From NCBI RefSeq assembly GCF_007971025.1, contig NZ_CP042436.1:2480001-2544000 (forward strand): a stretch of 64,000 nucleotides of DNA, written 5' to 3'. How positions within the stretch are numbered: position 1 is the first letter of the stretch; each line of letters begins with the position of its first letter. Both the position numbers and the translations under genes were made by a program. Below the pieces are notes generated by a model. The model ran no database searches and was not told the origin of the DNA. It saw only the letters and a list, made by a program, of their open reading frames with translations. Shown here piece after piece: positions 8,771-17,014 of this stretch. The stretch is from Mucilaginibacter ginsenosidivorans (lineage in GTDB: Bacteria > Bacteroidota > Bacteroidia > Sphingobacteriales > Sphingobacteriaceae).

Positions 8771-9844
8771 ATGGATTTAGCCATTTATATAAACGAATTA
8801 CTGGGCTTGCAAGGCGAGGTAAATGTGCCGGGGATAGGAGTTTTTTCCCAAAAGCGCGTTAATGGCTACTACAATGAGGCGGATGGTAAATTTTATCCCC
8901 CGCATCACGAGATAGTCTTCGATCCTGAACCGACTGAAGACAGTGGTCTGGCCGATTATATTTCGCAGAAAAAAAACATTTCGCCTGCATCGGCTAAGTA
9001 TTTTATCGAAAAATATGCGGCAGGTATTCAGCAGGAAGCCTCGTCACAAAGTGCAACTATCACCGGCCTTGGCATATTGTTTTATGAATATTCGACGTTA
9101 ACCTTTAAAGCCGATAAAAATGTGCAGGCTAATGACCCTGCATTTTATGGGCTTGCGCCGGTTGAGCCTTACAAGGCGACCGAAGCGGCTGTAGTGGAAG
9201 ACGAGCCTTTAACGCAGGACGCAGCGCCGGTTGATGAGCAGGCGGAAGAGATCCCGGCTGCTGTTGAAACGCCGGTGTGGGAAGGACCGGCTGAGGAAGA
9301 GGTTTCGGATATCAACACAGATGAAGAGCAAACTGGTTATGAATATGTGGAGGAGGAACCCAGGAGCAGCGGAAGGAAATGGGTAGTGATATTGCTGGTG
9401 ATCATGGTGCTGCTGCTGGCGTTTGGTGTCAGCTATCAATATAAGCCTGAATGGTTTGGCAAGAAACGACCGGTTGATACTACCATTATTATCAATGGCC
9501 CACCGCCGGCGCCGGTAAAAAAACAGGATACGGTTAAAAGCGCCGCGCCACGGGATACGACGGCGACAACTGCAGTTGTAGATACATTTGCGATAAGGCA
9601 CTACGATATATTGGGAGGAGCCTTTAAATCGTTACCTAAAGTTAACGAGGCGTTGAAAAACTATGCAAGTCTTGGGTTGAAGCCGCGCCTGCTGAAACAT
9701 GCTTTAAGGAACTACTATAAAATTACACTGGGCACCTATTTTAACAAGGCAGATGCTCAAAGGGCGCATGACAGTATTTTAAATATTACCGGGATAAATA
9801 AGAAATTCATTTACATACAACCATACATACCAAAGAAAAAATGA
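8771..9844 (+). CDS. HU-like (CCDC81-type) and SPOR-domain membrane protein
   Basis: A 357-residue protein in three parts. Residues 1-130 (AIYINELLGLQGEVNVPGIG…ITGLGILFY) resemble the paired prokaryotic HU-like CCDC81 domains found only at the start of such proteins. An acidic linker leads to one transmembrane helix (about 203-222, VVILLVIMVLLLAFGVSY). A C-terminal SPOR-like domain (about 275-355, ending ITGINKKFIYIQPY) should lie in the periplasm and bind denuded septal glycans. This topology puts a DNA-binding-like domain in the cytoplasm and a peptidoglycan-binding domain outside. The stop overlaps the TolQ start (ATGA at 9841), indicating translational coupling. Confidence 0.8.
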   Translation: MDLAIYINELLGLQGEVNVPGIGVFSQKRVNGYYNEADGKFYPPHHEIVFDPEPTEDSGLADYISQKKNISPASAKYFIEKYAAGIQQEASSQSATITGLGILFYEYSTLTFKADKNVQANDPAFYGLAPVEPYKATEAAVVEDEPLTQDAAPVDEQAEEIPAAVETPVWEGPAEEEVSDINTDEEQTGYEYVEEEPRSSGRKWVVILLVIMVLLLAFGVSYQYKPEWFGKKRPVDTTIIINGPPPAPVKKQDTVKSAAPRDTTATTAVVDTFAIRHYDILGGAFKSLPKVNEALKNYASLGLKPRLLKHALRNYYKITLGTYFNKADAQRAHDSILNITGINKKFIYIQPYIPKKK

Positions 9845-10542
9845 TGCTATTAGCGCAAATAGTCGATACCACGCACAAATTGGTCGATACGGCTAAAAAT
9901 TTACCACAAGTTGCAGCGCAGGACGATCTGCGGTTTGGCGATCTGCTGATCAAGGGCGGATGGATAATGCTGCCCATCGGTCTTTTGGCTGTGCTTGGCC
10001 TGGTCATATTTTTTGAACGCTATTTTACCATACGTAAGGCCGCTAAGGATGAGTCGAACCTGATGAGCCAGGTACGTACGAGTATACTCACGGGCAAACT
10101 GGAGTCGGCGATAGCTATTTGCCGCAACAGCAATTCGCCGCTGGGCCGTATGCTCCAAAAAGGTTTGCTTCGTATCGGCAGACCGATAAAGGATATCGAA
10201 GGAGCCATCGAGAATATTGGTAAACTGGAAGTATCCAAATTGGAAAAGAATATCAATATCCTGGGTATTATAGCCGGTATAGCGCCGATGTTCGGGTTTT
10301 TGGGAACGATTTACGGGGTCATCAAGATTTTTTATGACATATCCAAAACAGATAATATCAGTATGGGCGTTATATCCGGGGGGCTTTATGTAAAGATGGT
10401 GACCTCGGCCGCGGGCCTGATGGTAGGTATCGTAGCTTATGTATGCTACCACATTTTGAACATGATGGTGGATAAAGTTATATTGAAACTGGAGACCGAC
10501 GCTATTGAATTTATCGACCTATTAGAAGAGCCAAGCAAATGA
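9841..10542 (+). CDS. MotA/TolQ/ExbB-family proton channel protein
   Basis: A 233-residue inner-membrane protein with the three-helix MotA/TolQ/ExbB pattern: a first helix around 45-65 (LPIGLLAVLGLVIFFE), a long cytoplasmic loop, and two closely spaced helices near 138-160 and 180-200 (GIIAGIAPMFGFLGTIYGVI and SAAGLMVGIVAYVCYHIL). These form the proton pore with the ExbD/TolR partner encoded next. It begins with a 4-base overlap of the SPOR gene and ends with a 4-base overlap of the ExbD gene, so the three are translated together. Whether it belongs functionally with Tol (division and outer-membrane constriction) or with Exb (TonB import) cannot be settled; the SPOR neighbour favours a Tol-like role. 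Confidence 0.9.
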   Translation: MMLLAQIVDTTHKLVDTAKNLPQVAAQDDLRFGDLLIKGGWIMLPIGLLAVLGLVIFFERYFTIRKAAKDESNLMSQVRTSILTGKLESAIAICRNSNSPLGRMLQKGLLRIGRPIKDIEGAIENIGKLEVSKLEKNINILGIIAGIAPMFGFLGTIYGVIKIFYDISKTDNISMGVISGGLYVKMVTSAAGLMVGIVAYVCYHILNMMVDKVILKLETDAIEFIDLLEEPSK

Positions 10543-10940
10543 ACCTGAGAAAAAGACACAATAGGATACCGGCCGAAGTTCAAACCTCGGCGATGAACGA
10601 TATCATGTTCTTCCTGCTGCTTTTTTTCCTCATCGCTTCGGCTATAACCAACCCTAACGTAATTAAGCTATTGTTGCCGAAATCGTCCTCGGGGCAGGCA
10701 GTATCGAAAAAGACAATCTCGGTAACCATAACGCAGGACCTGAAATATACGGTTAACAACAAGCCCGTTAAAATAGAAGATATGCAGGCTACCCTGATGA
10801 CGTACAAACAACAGACCGCGGAATTGACGATCGTTTTGGCCGTCGACCGCACCGTTTCGATACAGAACGTGGTGCAGATAATGGACATAGCGCAAAAAAT
10901 GAATATCAAACTGGTTTTGGCAACGGAACCCAAGGGGTGA
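10539..10940 (+). CDS. ExbD/TolR-family biopolymer transport protein
   Basis: A 133-residue protein with a short basic cytoplasmic N-terminus, one transmembrane helix (about 20-36) and a periplasmic domain. D21 at the start of the helix (SAMNDIMFFLLLFFLI) corresponds to the conserved proton-path aspartate of ExbD/TolR. The periplasmic part (VTITQDLKYTVNNKPV…VDRTVSIQNVVQIMDIA) fits the family fold. The start overlaps the previous stop by 4 bases. Directly after its TGA comes an imperfect inverted repeat (10941-11008) that separates it from the TonB-like gene. Confidence 0.9.
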   Translation: MNLRKRHNRIPAEVQTSAMNDIMFFLLLFFLIASAITNPNVIKLLLPKSSSGQAVSKKTISVTITQDLKYTVNNKPVKIEDMQATLMTYKQQTAELTIVLAVDRTVSIQNVVQIMDIAQKMNIKLVLATEPKG

Positions 10941-11008
10941 ATTGTGAATAGTGAGTGGTCAATATTTCGTACCCCCGTTCACTATTGACCAGTGACAATT
11001 GACTAAAA
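10941..11008. repeat. intergenic inverted repeat of degenerate GTGAATAG/GGTCAATA units
   Basis: The 5' arm (GTGAATAGTGAGTGGTCAAT, from 10944) and the 3' arm (TTCACTATTGACCAGTGACA, from 10978) pair imperfectly around a short GC-richer centre. The repeat starts on the first base after the exbD stop codon. Equivalent elements made of the same kind of units are found at 32216-32314, 40228-40260, 45670-45733 and, with different wording, 11831-11926 and 49486-49570. Confidence 0.7.
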
Positions 11009-11011
11009 GAA

Positions 11012-11830
11012 ATGGAATATCAGCAACAGGAGGAAAATAATTACCCTAAAGCGTTTCTGGCTACGGGCATTATTATGGCCGTACTGATGGCGATGTGCTA
11101 TTTTATTGTATTCACCAGTCCGCCGCCGCCCGAGATGGGAACAGGGGGCATATTGGTTAACTACGGCACTACCGACGAAGGTATGGGCAGCGATTACATG
11201 AGTACCGAAGAGCCTTCAAAAGCCGAAAAACCGAATCATACCAAGCCCACTAAAATAACCGAAACGCAGCCCACGCCCCAGAAAGCGGTTGAGCAGCAAA
11301 GCGATAAAAAGGTGGTTACGCAAAATACCGAGGATGCGCCGGAGGTGAACAGCAACCCCAAAGCGCATAGCACGGCGGTAGCTACACAGCCTGTTACCAA
11401 GCCGGCCAAACCCACACTTAACCAAAACGCGCTTTACAAAGGCAAAAGCACGGGCGGCGCGGGCGAAGGTGACGGTACCACGAACACCCCGGGCAACCAG
11501 GGCAAGCCAACAGGATCAACGCTGGCAAATAATTATAATGGCACCGGATCGGGCAATGGCGGTAACCTGCGGATGGACCAGCGTAGCTTCGTCTCGAGCC
11601 CAAAGGTAGAAGATAACCACCGCAGCACAGGCAAGATAGTGGTAGAAATACACGTGGACAAACAGGGTAACGTCATATCGGCGAAAGCGGGGGCAAAAGG
11701 CACTACGATAAGCGATTATGACCTGTTCCAGCGATGTGAGAACGCTGTTAGGAATGCCAAGCTGAACGCCCTTGACACTGCCCCCGACACACAAATTGGG
11801 TTTGTTACCTTTGTTTTCAAAGTGCAATAA
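11012..11830 (+). CDS. TonB/TolA-like energy-transducer protein
   Basis: A 272-residue protein with a short cytoplasmic tail, one transmembrane helix (about 15-34, FLATGIIMAVLMAMCYFIVF), a long Pro/Lys/Thr then Gly/Asn-rich periplasmic linker (35-195) and a C-terminal domain (about 200-272, GKIVVEIHVDKQGNVISAKAG…FVTFVFKVQ) of the TonB C-terminal type. This is the usual layout of an energy transducer spanning the periplasm. Its place after the ExbB/ExbD genes supports a motor-transducer complex acting on the outer membrane, with the upstream barrel as a candidate target. The low-complexity Gly/Asn linker is unlike the Pro-rich linker of classical TonB. TolA-like function is an alternative. Confidence 0.85.
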   Translation: MEYQQQEENNYPKAFLATGIIMAVLMAMCYFIVFTSPPPPEMGTGGILVNYGTTDEGMGSDYMSTEEPSKAEKPNHTKPTKITETQPTPQKAVEQQSDKKVVTQNTEDAPEVNSNPKAHSTAVATQPVTKPAKPTLNQNALYKGKSTGGAGEGDGTTNTPGNQGKPTGSTLANNYNGTGSGNGGNLRMDQRSFVSSPKVEDNHRSTGKIVVEIHVDKQGNVISAKAGAKGTTISDYDLFQRCENAVRNAKLNALDTAPDTQIGFVTFVFKVQ

Positions 11831-11926
11831 TTCAGTTTGCAGTTTTGAGTTCGCAGTTTGCAAAATCAAATTGTATAATTTTGCTCCATATTAATGGCAA
11901 CTGCTTCCTGCAAACTGCCAACTGAA
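11831..11926. repeat. intergenic inverted repeat of CAGTTTGCAGTT units
   Basis: TTCAGTTTGCAGTTTTGAGT begins on the base after the TonB-like stop codon. It is mirrored by CTGCAAACTGCCAACTGAAC ending 2 bases before the folC ATG. The arms pair imperfectly across an AT-rich middle (about 11870-11900). The design is the same as in the GGTCAATAG-type repeats but the wording differs. Confidence 0.65.
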
Positions 11927-11928
11927 CA

Positions 11929-13239
11929 ATGGACTACAAAGCCACCCTCGATTACCTCTACAGCCAGCTCCCGATGTTCACCCGGGATGGCGCGTCGGCA
12001 TTTAAAAAGGACCTGACCAATACCCTGGAGATGTGTGAGCGGCTCGGCAATCCTCAGCATCAATTCAAAAGCGTTCATGTCGGCGGTACCAATGGTAAGG
12101 GCTCGACATCGCACATGCTGGCGGCGATATTGCAGACGGCAGGTTACAAAACCGGGCTTTACACATCGCCTCATTTAAAGGATTTTAGGGAACGTATCCG
12201 CATCAATGGCGATATGATCAGCGAGCAGCATGTGGTTGATTTTGTGGCTGGTCATAAAACCGATTTTGAGGAGATAAAACCATCCTTTTTTGAGATGACC
12301 GTAGCCATGGCCTTTGATGCCTTCGCCAAGGAGAGTGTTGATATTGCTGTTATTGAGGTTGGATTAGGCGGAAGGCTGGATTCGACCAATGTAATAACGC
12401 CTTTGCTTTCGGTTATAACCAATATCGGATGGGACCATGTTAATATGCTTGGCGATACGCTGCAACTGATAGCAGGGGAAAAGGCAGGAATTATTAAACC
12501 TGGTGTACCGGTTATCATAGGAGAATACCAGTCCGAGGTTGCCGATGTTTTTACAACTAAGGCCGAACTGGAAAATGCCCCCATCGCTTTTGCTTCCGCG
12601 CTTTGGGATATCAGGGAAACTACCGTTGAAAAGCCGGGGCTGGACAGCATTAAAGAAAAGTTGGATTTTGTGATAGTCAAAAGCGATTCACCGCTGATGA
12701 ATTATCATTTGCAACTTGATCTGCCGGGGACCTACCAGCTTAAAAATGTAAAAGCAGTTTTGTCGGCAGTAGGGGAATTGAGACACCAGGGCTTTGTTAT
12801 TACAGATGAACATACCAGGGAGGCGCTGCGGCAAGTTAAAACGCTGACGGGTTTACACGGACGCTGGGAAGTGCTGAACCACCACCCACTAACAATTTGC
12901 GATACCGGCCATAATCCCGAAGGTATTACCGAGGTGCTGAAAAATATCCGCAGCGTTGATTACCATCGTCTTCATTTTGTGATGGGCGTGGTAAACGATA
13001 AGGACATTAGCAAAATACTGGCTATGCTGCCCGGTGATGCGATTTACTACTTCTGTAAACCAGACATTCCGCGCGGATTGGAAGCGGAGATACTCAAGCA
13101 GAAAGCAGAGAGCTTCGGGTTGCAGGGTAAAACTTATCCGTCTGTTTTAACGGCGTTTAATGCGGCACGGGCCAATGCCGGCGAAGACGACCTGGTATTT
13201 GCCGGCGGAAGTACCTTTGTGGTAGCCGAAGTAGTTTGA
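11929..13239 (+). CDS. folC: bifunctional dihydrofolate/folylpolyglutamate synthase
   Basis: A 436-residue Mur-ligase-superfamily enzyme. The P-loop GGTNGKGS lies at 52-59, followed by the folate-binding YTSPHL segment, the ATP/Mg motif in VIEVGLGGRLDSTN and NIGWDHVNMLG, the GEKAGIIKPG loop, and the C-terminal CDTGHNPEG motif. It adds glutamate to dihydropteroate and to folates in the cytoplasm. Length is normal for the family. It follows the TonB-like gene by about 100 bases that hold an inverted repeat, so it may be the last gene of the run, an order commonly seen in Bacteroidota, although its biochemistry has no evident link to the envelope genes. Confidence 0.95.
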   Translation: MDYKATLDYLYSQLPMFTRDGASAFKKDLTNTLEMCERLGNPQHQFKSVHVGGTNGKGSTSHMLAAILQTAGYKTGLYTSPHLKDFRERIRINGDMISEQHVVDFVAGHKTDFEEIKPSFFEMTVAMAFDAFAKESVDIAVIEVGLGGRLDSTNVITPLLSVITNIGWDHVNMLGDTLQLIAGEKAGIIKPGVPVIIGEYQSEVADVFTTKAELENAPIAFASALWDIRETTVEKPGLDSIKEKLDFVIVKSDSPLMNYHLQLDLPGTYQLKNVKAVLSAVGELRHQGFVITDEHTREALRQVKTLTGLHGRWEVLNHHPLTICDTGHNPEGITEVLKNIRSVDYHRLHFVMGVVNDKDISKILAMLPGDAIYYFCKPDIPRGLEAEILKQKAESFGLQGKTYPSVLTAFNAARANAGEDDLVFAGGSTFVVAEVV

Positions 13240-13269
13240 CAAGGGCTAAATCGGCTAAGAGTTATGCCA

Positions 13270-13743
13270 CTATTTTCCAAGCGGGTAACCTTTATCTATC
13301 CAGTCGGTCTTCAGGTTAGTCGCCAGGTCGAGCACTTTAATATTTGAAAATCCAAGCTTTTTCAGCTCAAGGTATGCCGGGCTTACATTGGGGCACTTCG
13401 AAAAAGGACAGCAACCGCAATAGATCACGATAGTCGTATTTTTGGGCAGGTCCTTCACCGTACTTCTCAATTTTTCCAGGTTTTCGGCATTACTTGCCGA
13501 ACCGATATGCCTGGCACCTTTAATATTTTCCACTGCACCTATATTATATATCAGCGGAGTTGTGGTGCTGTTGGTCTTCAGATCGGCAGCTAATGCAGAT
13601 GGTTCTATCAATTCGCTGCTTGTCCAGGGGGTCTTCAAGCCTAATAAAACATTGGGGTCTTTAGAAACCTGTGCTTTTGATGTAATACTTAATAAGATCA
13701 GTAGGATAGAAGGTAAAAACGGTTTTAAAAGATTGCTTTTCAT
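13270..13743 (-). CDS. secreted rhodanese-like protein
   Basis: A 157-residue protein with a signal peptide (LPSILLILLSITSKAQ) and a rhodanese-type fold: GARHIGSASN precedes an active-site strand IVIYCGCCPFSKCPN in which C109 is the expected catalytic Cys. Three further Cys (C111, C112, C117) crowd the loop, which is unusual and could bind metal or form disulfides in the periplasm. The tail (LKKLGFSNIKVLDLATNLKTDWIDKGYP) is typical. Substrate unknown. It stands alone, convergent with folC. Confidence 0.8.
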   Translation of the reverse strand: MKSNLLKPFLPSILLILLSITSKAQVSKDPNVLLGLKTPWTSSELIEPSALAADLKTNSTTTPLIYNIGAVENIKGARHIGSASNAENLEKLRSTVKDLPKNTTIVIYCGCCPFSKCPNVSPAYLELKKLGFSNIKVLDLATNLKTDWIDKGYPLGK

Positions 13744-13832
13744 ATTTCAAAGGTACTATTACCGCATTAGTTTTTTGGCGGTATGGTATTTAATACCGGT
13801 AATATATAAAAGTAAACTAGTAGTTAGCTGTT

Positions 13833-14327
13833 TTATTGCTTTTCCCAAATAACTTCGCCGGTCGCTGCTCCGCCGGTTGTTGGTGACGGAACAGTGTATT
13901 TAAAAACCTTACCGTCAAACTCAAATGGCCTTACTTGCCTGGTTCCTTCCCAATTGGGGAACGAAGCATGGTCGATCATAAATGTAATAGTGTGTTTCGG
14001 GCTATCTAACACGTATCTTCCAAAATGGGAATTACTTCCTTGTACCGCCTGGCGGTTTTCTTCGTCTGTTCCCTTGCTTTTATCAGCCGATCCAAATTTT
14101 ACCCGGTTCGCGCTTAATATTTGCAGGCTGTAATTGCCGGCCGCATCAAGTATCAGCATACCTTTTGGGTTTTCGCCGTAAAGATGTACCCTGCTGCCAT
14201 CGGGCCTTATATTATCAACCACAAGCAAGGTATAAGTGCCCGCAAAGCTCTGTTTCATCATTTTGTTTTGTGCTTGTACAAAGCTGCACATCAGCAGGAA
14301 AAAGCTTAAAATCAATCTCGTTTTCAT
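13833..14327 (-). CDS. secreted lipocalin-like protein
   Basis: A 164-residue protein with a signal peptide (LILSFFLLMCSFVQAQ). The mature part, GTYTLLVVDNIRPDGSRVHLYGENPKG…, matches the lipocalin-like domain family (Lipocalin_5 type) that shows a G-x-W/Y start, a G-x-hhh-Y stretch and a DHASFPNWEGTRQ-like segment. No enzymatic motif is visible. It is transcribed away from an HxlR-type regulator, and the 107-base shared promoter region contains a perfect palindrome at 14377-14389, so it may belong to that regulator's targets. Confidence 0.72.
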   Translation of the reverse strand: MKTRLILSFFLLMCSFVQAQNKMMKQSFAGTYTLLVVDNIRPDGSRVHLYGENPKGMLILDAAGNYSLQILSANRVKFGSADKSKGTDEENRQAVQGSNSHFGRYVLDSPKHTITFMIDHASFPNWEGTRQVRPFEFDGKVFKYTVPSPTTGGAATGEVIWEKQ

Positions 14328-14376
14328 GCTTCAAAGCTATATTTGTGAAATGGGCGAATCAAGTATGCACAAAAAA

Positions 14377-14401
14377 GTAACCAGGTTACCAGATAGTTAC
14401 C
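14377..14401. promoter_or_regulatory. candidate HxlR operator (GTAACC-A-GGTTAC)
   Basis: GTAACCAGGTTAC at 14377-14389 is a perfect 6+1+6 palindrome, followed by another GTTACC at 14396-14401. It lies between the divergent lipocalin-like gene and the HxlR gene, 34 bases before the HxlR ATG. Winged-helix dimers of this family bind such dyads, so autoregulation is plausible but inferred. Confidence 0.5.
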
Positions 14402-14434
14402 ATGCTGATTGTTAGATAGATTAATTTTAATGGA

Positions 14435-14797
14435 ATGGAAAAAAGAACCAAACATCCGGAGCCAAAGTGCGGCATTGACTATGCTTTTCAGCGTATCGGC
14501 GGGAAATATAAAGGGAGAATTTTGTGGCGGCTCCGTTTGGGAACCCTGCGCTATGGTGAGTTGAGAAGAACAGTTACGGGTGTTACGGCCAAAATGCTTA
14601 CGCAAGCGCTGAGAGAATTGGAAGACGATGGACTGATCGAAAGAAAAGTTTATGTTGAGGTTCCCCCGAAAGTTGAATATTCTTTAACCGGACCGGGCCG
14701 GGAATTGCTCCCTTTTTTGGCGCAATTAAGGGATTGGGCAAAAGAACAGATGCTGGTAAATCACATCGAGGCTTTGCCGGGCTCTTTTCTGAAATAG
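14435..14797 (+). CDS. HxlR-family winged-helix transcription regulator
   Basis: A 120-residue protein with the HxlR signature: C13 near the N-terminus (EPKCGIDYAF), IGGKYKGRILWRL, LRYGELRRTVTGVTAKMLTQALRELEDDGLIER and the wing VPPKVEYSLTGPGREL. Family members often sense electrophiles or redox stress through the N-terminal Cys and control nearby oxidoreductases. Here an aldo-keto reductase gene follows in the same direction (67 bases to its preferred start), which fits that picture. The divergent lipocalin-like gene shares the upstream region with the palindrome at 14377. Confidence 0.9.
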   Translation: MEKRTKHPEPKCGIDYAFQRIGGKYKGRILWRLRLGTLRYGELRRTVTGVTAKMLTQALRELEDDGLIERKVYVEVPPKVEYSLTGPGRELLPFLAQLRDWAKEQMLVNHIEALPGSFLK

Positions 14798-14863
14798 GGA
14801 GTATTGAACAAACATTTTTTATATAAAAACCTTACTTTAGGGCGCACTAAATCAATTTCCAAA

Positions 14864-15853
14864 ATGACCTGGCTTCCATCTTCCAACCGATACAAAAATA
14901 TGATCTATCGCCGTTGCGGGCGCAGCGGCATAAAACTACCCGCAGTTTCGCTTGGGCTTTGGCACAACTTCGGCGGTGTGGATGTGATGGATAACTTTCG
15001 CAAGATATTACATCTTGCCTTTGACTGCGGCATCACCCATTTCGACTTGGCAAATAATTATGGTCCGCCCCCGGGTTCGGCCGAAGAAAATTTTGGTATA
15101 CTGTTAAAAAAAGATTTCCGCGGCTATCGTGATGAGCTTATCATCTCAAGCAAGGCGGGCTATACCATGTGGGACGGCCCTTACGGCGACTGGGGTTCGA
15201 AAAAGTACCTGGTATCCAGTCTTGATCAAAGCCTGCAGCGTATGGGTTTGGATTATGTCGATATTTTTTATCACCACCGGCCCGATCCTGAAACGCCGCT
15301 TGAAGAAACGATGAGCGCGCTCGACCTGATCGTTCGCCAGGGAAAGGCATTATATGCGGGTATTTCCAATTACCCGGCTGATGAGGCCGCTAAAGCTATA
15401 GCCATATTGAAAAAGCTGGGAACGCCTTGTTTGATACATCAACCTAAATATTCCATGTTTGAGCGCTGGGTAGAAGGCGGTTTGATGGATGTACTGGAGC
15501 AGGAAGGTGTAGGTTGTATACCTTTTTCGCCATTGGCGCAGGGGTTATTAACGAACAAATACTTGCATGGAATTCCTGAAGACTCGCGCGCTGCAAAATC
15601 GACTGGGTTTTTGCAGGTGAGCCAGGTAACAGACGAAAGAATAACACAGATTAGAAAACTAAATGATATTGCCCTTAAACGCGATCAAACGTTAGCGCAG
15701 ATGGCCCTGGCCTGGTTGCTGAAAGATCAGCGCGTGACTTCAGTATTAATTGGTGCAAGCCGCCCTGAACAGTTGGCAGATTCATTGAAATGTTTGGATA
15801 ATATCGAATTTTCGTCGGAGGAGTTAGGGCAGATAGAAGGTATTCTGAAATAA
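14864..15853 (+). CDS. aldo/keto reductase (YghZ/Mgr-like)
   Basis: The start chosen (14864) gives 329 residues beginning MTWLPSSNRYKNMIYRRCG, which lines up with the start of YghZ-type proteins (L-glyceraldehyde 3-phosphate/methylglyoxal reductases); an upstream start at 14804 would add 20 unrelated residues. The AKR tetrad is visible: Asp and Tyr in FDLANNYG, Lys in ISSKAGY and His in FYHHRPDP. The NADPH site is in LIGASRPEQL near the C-terminus. Cytosolic NADPH-dependent carbonyl reduction is expected. Its place after the HxlR regulator suggests induction by reactive aldehydes. The exact substrate is uncertain. Confidence 0.88.
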   Translation: MTWLPSSNRYKNMIYRRCGRSGIKLPAVSLGLWHNFGGVDVMDNFRKILHLAFDCGITHFDLANNYGPPPGSAEENFGILLKKDFRGYRDELIISSKAGYTMWDGPYGDWGSKKYLVSSLDQSLQRMGLDYVDIFYHHRPDPETPLEETMSALDLIVRQGKALYAGISNYPADEAAKAIAILKKLGTPCLIHQPKYSMFERWVEGGLMDVLEQEGVGCIPFSPLAQGLLTNKYLHGIPEDSRAAKSTGFLQVSQVTDERITQIRKLNDIALKRDQTLAQMALAWLLKDQRVTSVLIGASRPEQLADSLKCLDNIEFSSEELGQIEGILK

Positions 15854-15861
15854 ATGGCGCG

Positions 15862-16010
15862 TTTGACTCACCCGACCGACGCTTCGCTGGGTCACCCTCT
15901 CTCCGCCTTTGGCGCAAAGAGGGTTTTGTAAATCGCGATAATTAAAAGTCCCTCTTTACGGCTTGCCGTAGAGAGGGTGGTTGAGTGAAATGATGACCGG
16001 GTGAGTCAAC
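15862..16010. repeat. ~149-bp palindromic element, copy 1 (TTGACTCACCC ends)
   Basis: The ends TTTGACTCACCC and GGGTGAGTCAAC are inverted repeats. Inside are two hairpins: one around 15893-15923 (CCCTCTCTCCGCC … GGCGCAAAGAGGG) and one at 15950-15977 (CCCTCTTTACGGC TT GCCGTAGAGAGGG). A second full copy is at 51655-51802 and a partial one at 51514-51620. It starts 8 bases after the aldo-keto reductase stop codon. No ORF or transposase is inside. Confidence 0.85.
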
Positions 16011-16038
16011 TATACGCCTTATAATATTTAAATAAACC

Positions 16039-17012
16039 ATGAATAAAGTTAAATGGGGTATAATCGGTTGCGGTAACGTAACCGAAAAAAAAAGCGGGCA
16101 GGCCTATAATAAAGCGCCAAACAGCAAATTGGTTGCGGTAATGCGCCGCGACGCTGCCAAAGTCGCCGATTATGCCGCACGCCATCACGTGGACCGCTGG
16201 TATGCCAATGCCGGTGAGTTGCTGAACGACGCAGAAGTTACTGCTGTATCAGTGGCAACCCCCCCGCTTCGCATTTGGAATATGCCATTGCCGCGCTAAA
16301 AAAGGGCCTGAACGTTTATGTCGAAAAGCCGGTCACCCGGACCTCGCAGGAGGCACAGGCAATGGCTGACGCCGTGAGGCAATATAATGGCAAACTCACG
16401 GTCGCTCATTACCGCCGCGCGCTGCCAATGTTTCTTTATGTGAAGGACCTGCTGGCGAAGCATGTCATCGGCGACGTAAGGACCGTCCAGATCAGGATGT
16501 GGAAGAGCATAAAACCCGATCTGGTAGCCAACTCGGAAACTAACTGGCGGGTGAACCCTGAATTATCAGGCGGCGGGTATTTCCACGACCTGGCGCCCCA
16601 CCAGCTTGACCTGATGCTTTACTTTTTTGGCGAACCGGAAAAATATCATGGATTCTCGTTAAATCAATCAAATACCTACCTTGCGGACGACCATGTTTGC
16701 GGCGAAATATTATTCAAAAACAAGGTGGTGGTCAACGGCTCATGGAGTTTTAATGTTGCCGAAAGCCAGTCCATTGATCTGTGCGAGATAATTGGTACTG
16801 CCGGAAAGATCAGCTTCCCATTCTTTGGTAATTTCGTAACCTGGGAAAATGAACAGGACAAGCAAACCATAACCTTCACTCATCCCGAGCATATTCAGCA
16901 GCCGATGATCGAGAAGATTGTTGCCTATTTCAGGGGCGAAGGACCGAACCCCTGCCCGATTGAAGAGGCGGTGACATTGATGAAAATATTGGATGCTTTC
17001 ACGGGTAAATAA
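16039..17012 (+). pseudogene. Gfo/Idh/MocA-family oxidoreductase, frameshifted in a C tract
   Basis: Two overlapping frames together encode one about 324-residue protein. Frame 1 from 16039 gives the Rossmann start KWGIIGCGNVTEKKSGQAY and runs to SVATPP. After the run of seven C (16259-16265) it goes off the family sequence, while the next frame resumes with SHLEYAIAALKKG, then the family EKPVTRT motif (EKP with the catalytic-site Lys) and GGGYFHDLAPHQLDLM. One missing C restores everything. The three explanations are mutation, a sequencing/assembly error in the homopolymer, or a real -1 slip on C-CCC-CCG. The intact protein would be a sugar- or inositol-type NAD(P)-dependent dehydrogenase. 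Substrate unknown. Confidence 0.85.
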
Positions 17013-17014
17013 AA

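Noticed and set aside
15129..15350. Alternative frames inside the aldo-keto reductase gene
   Set aside because: The AKR tetrad and cofactor motifs are intact in the chosen frame; the others are shadows.
15862..16010. Considered as an insertion sequence
   Set aside because: No transposase frame and no clear target duplication; only a MITE-like description is supported.
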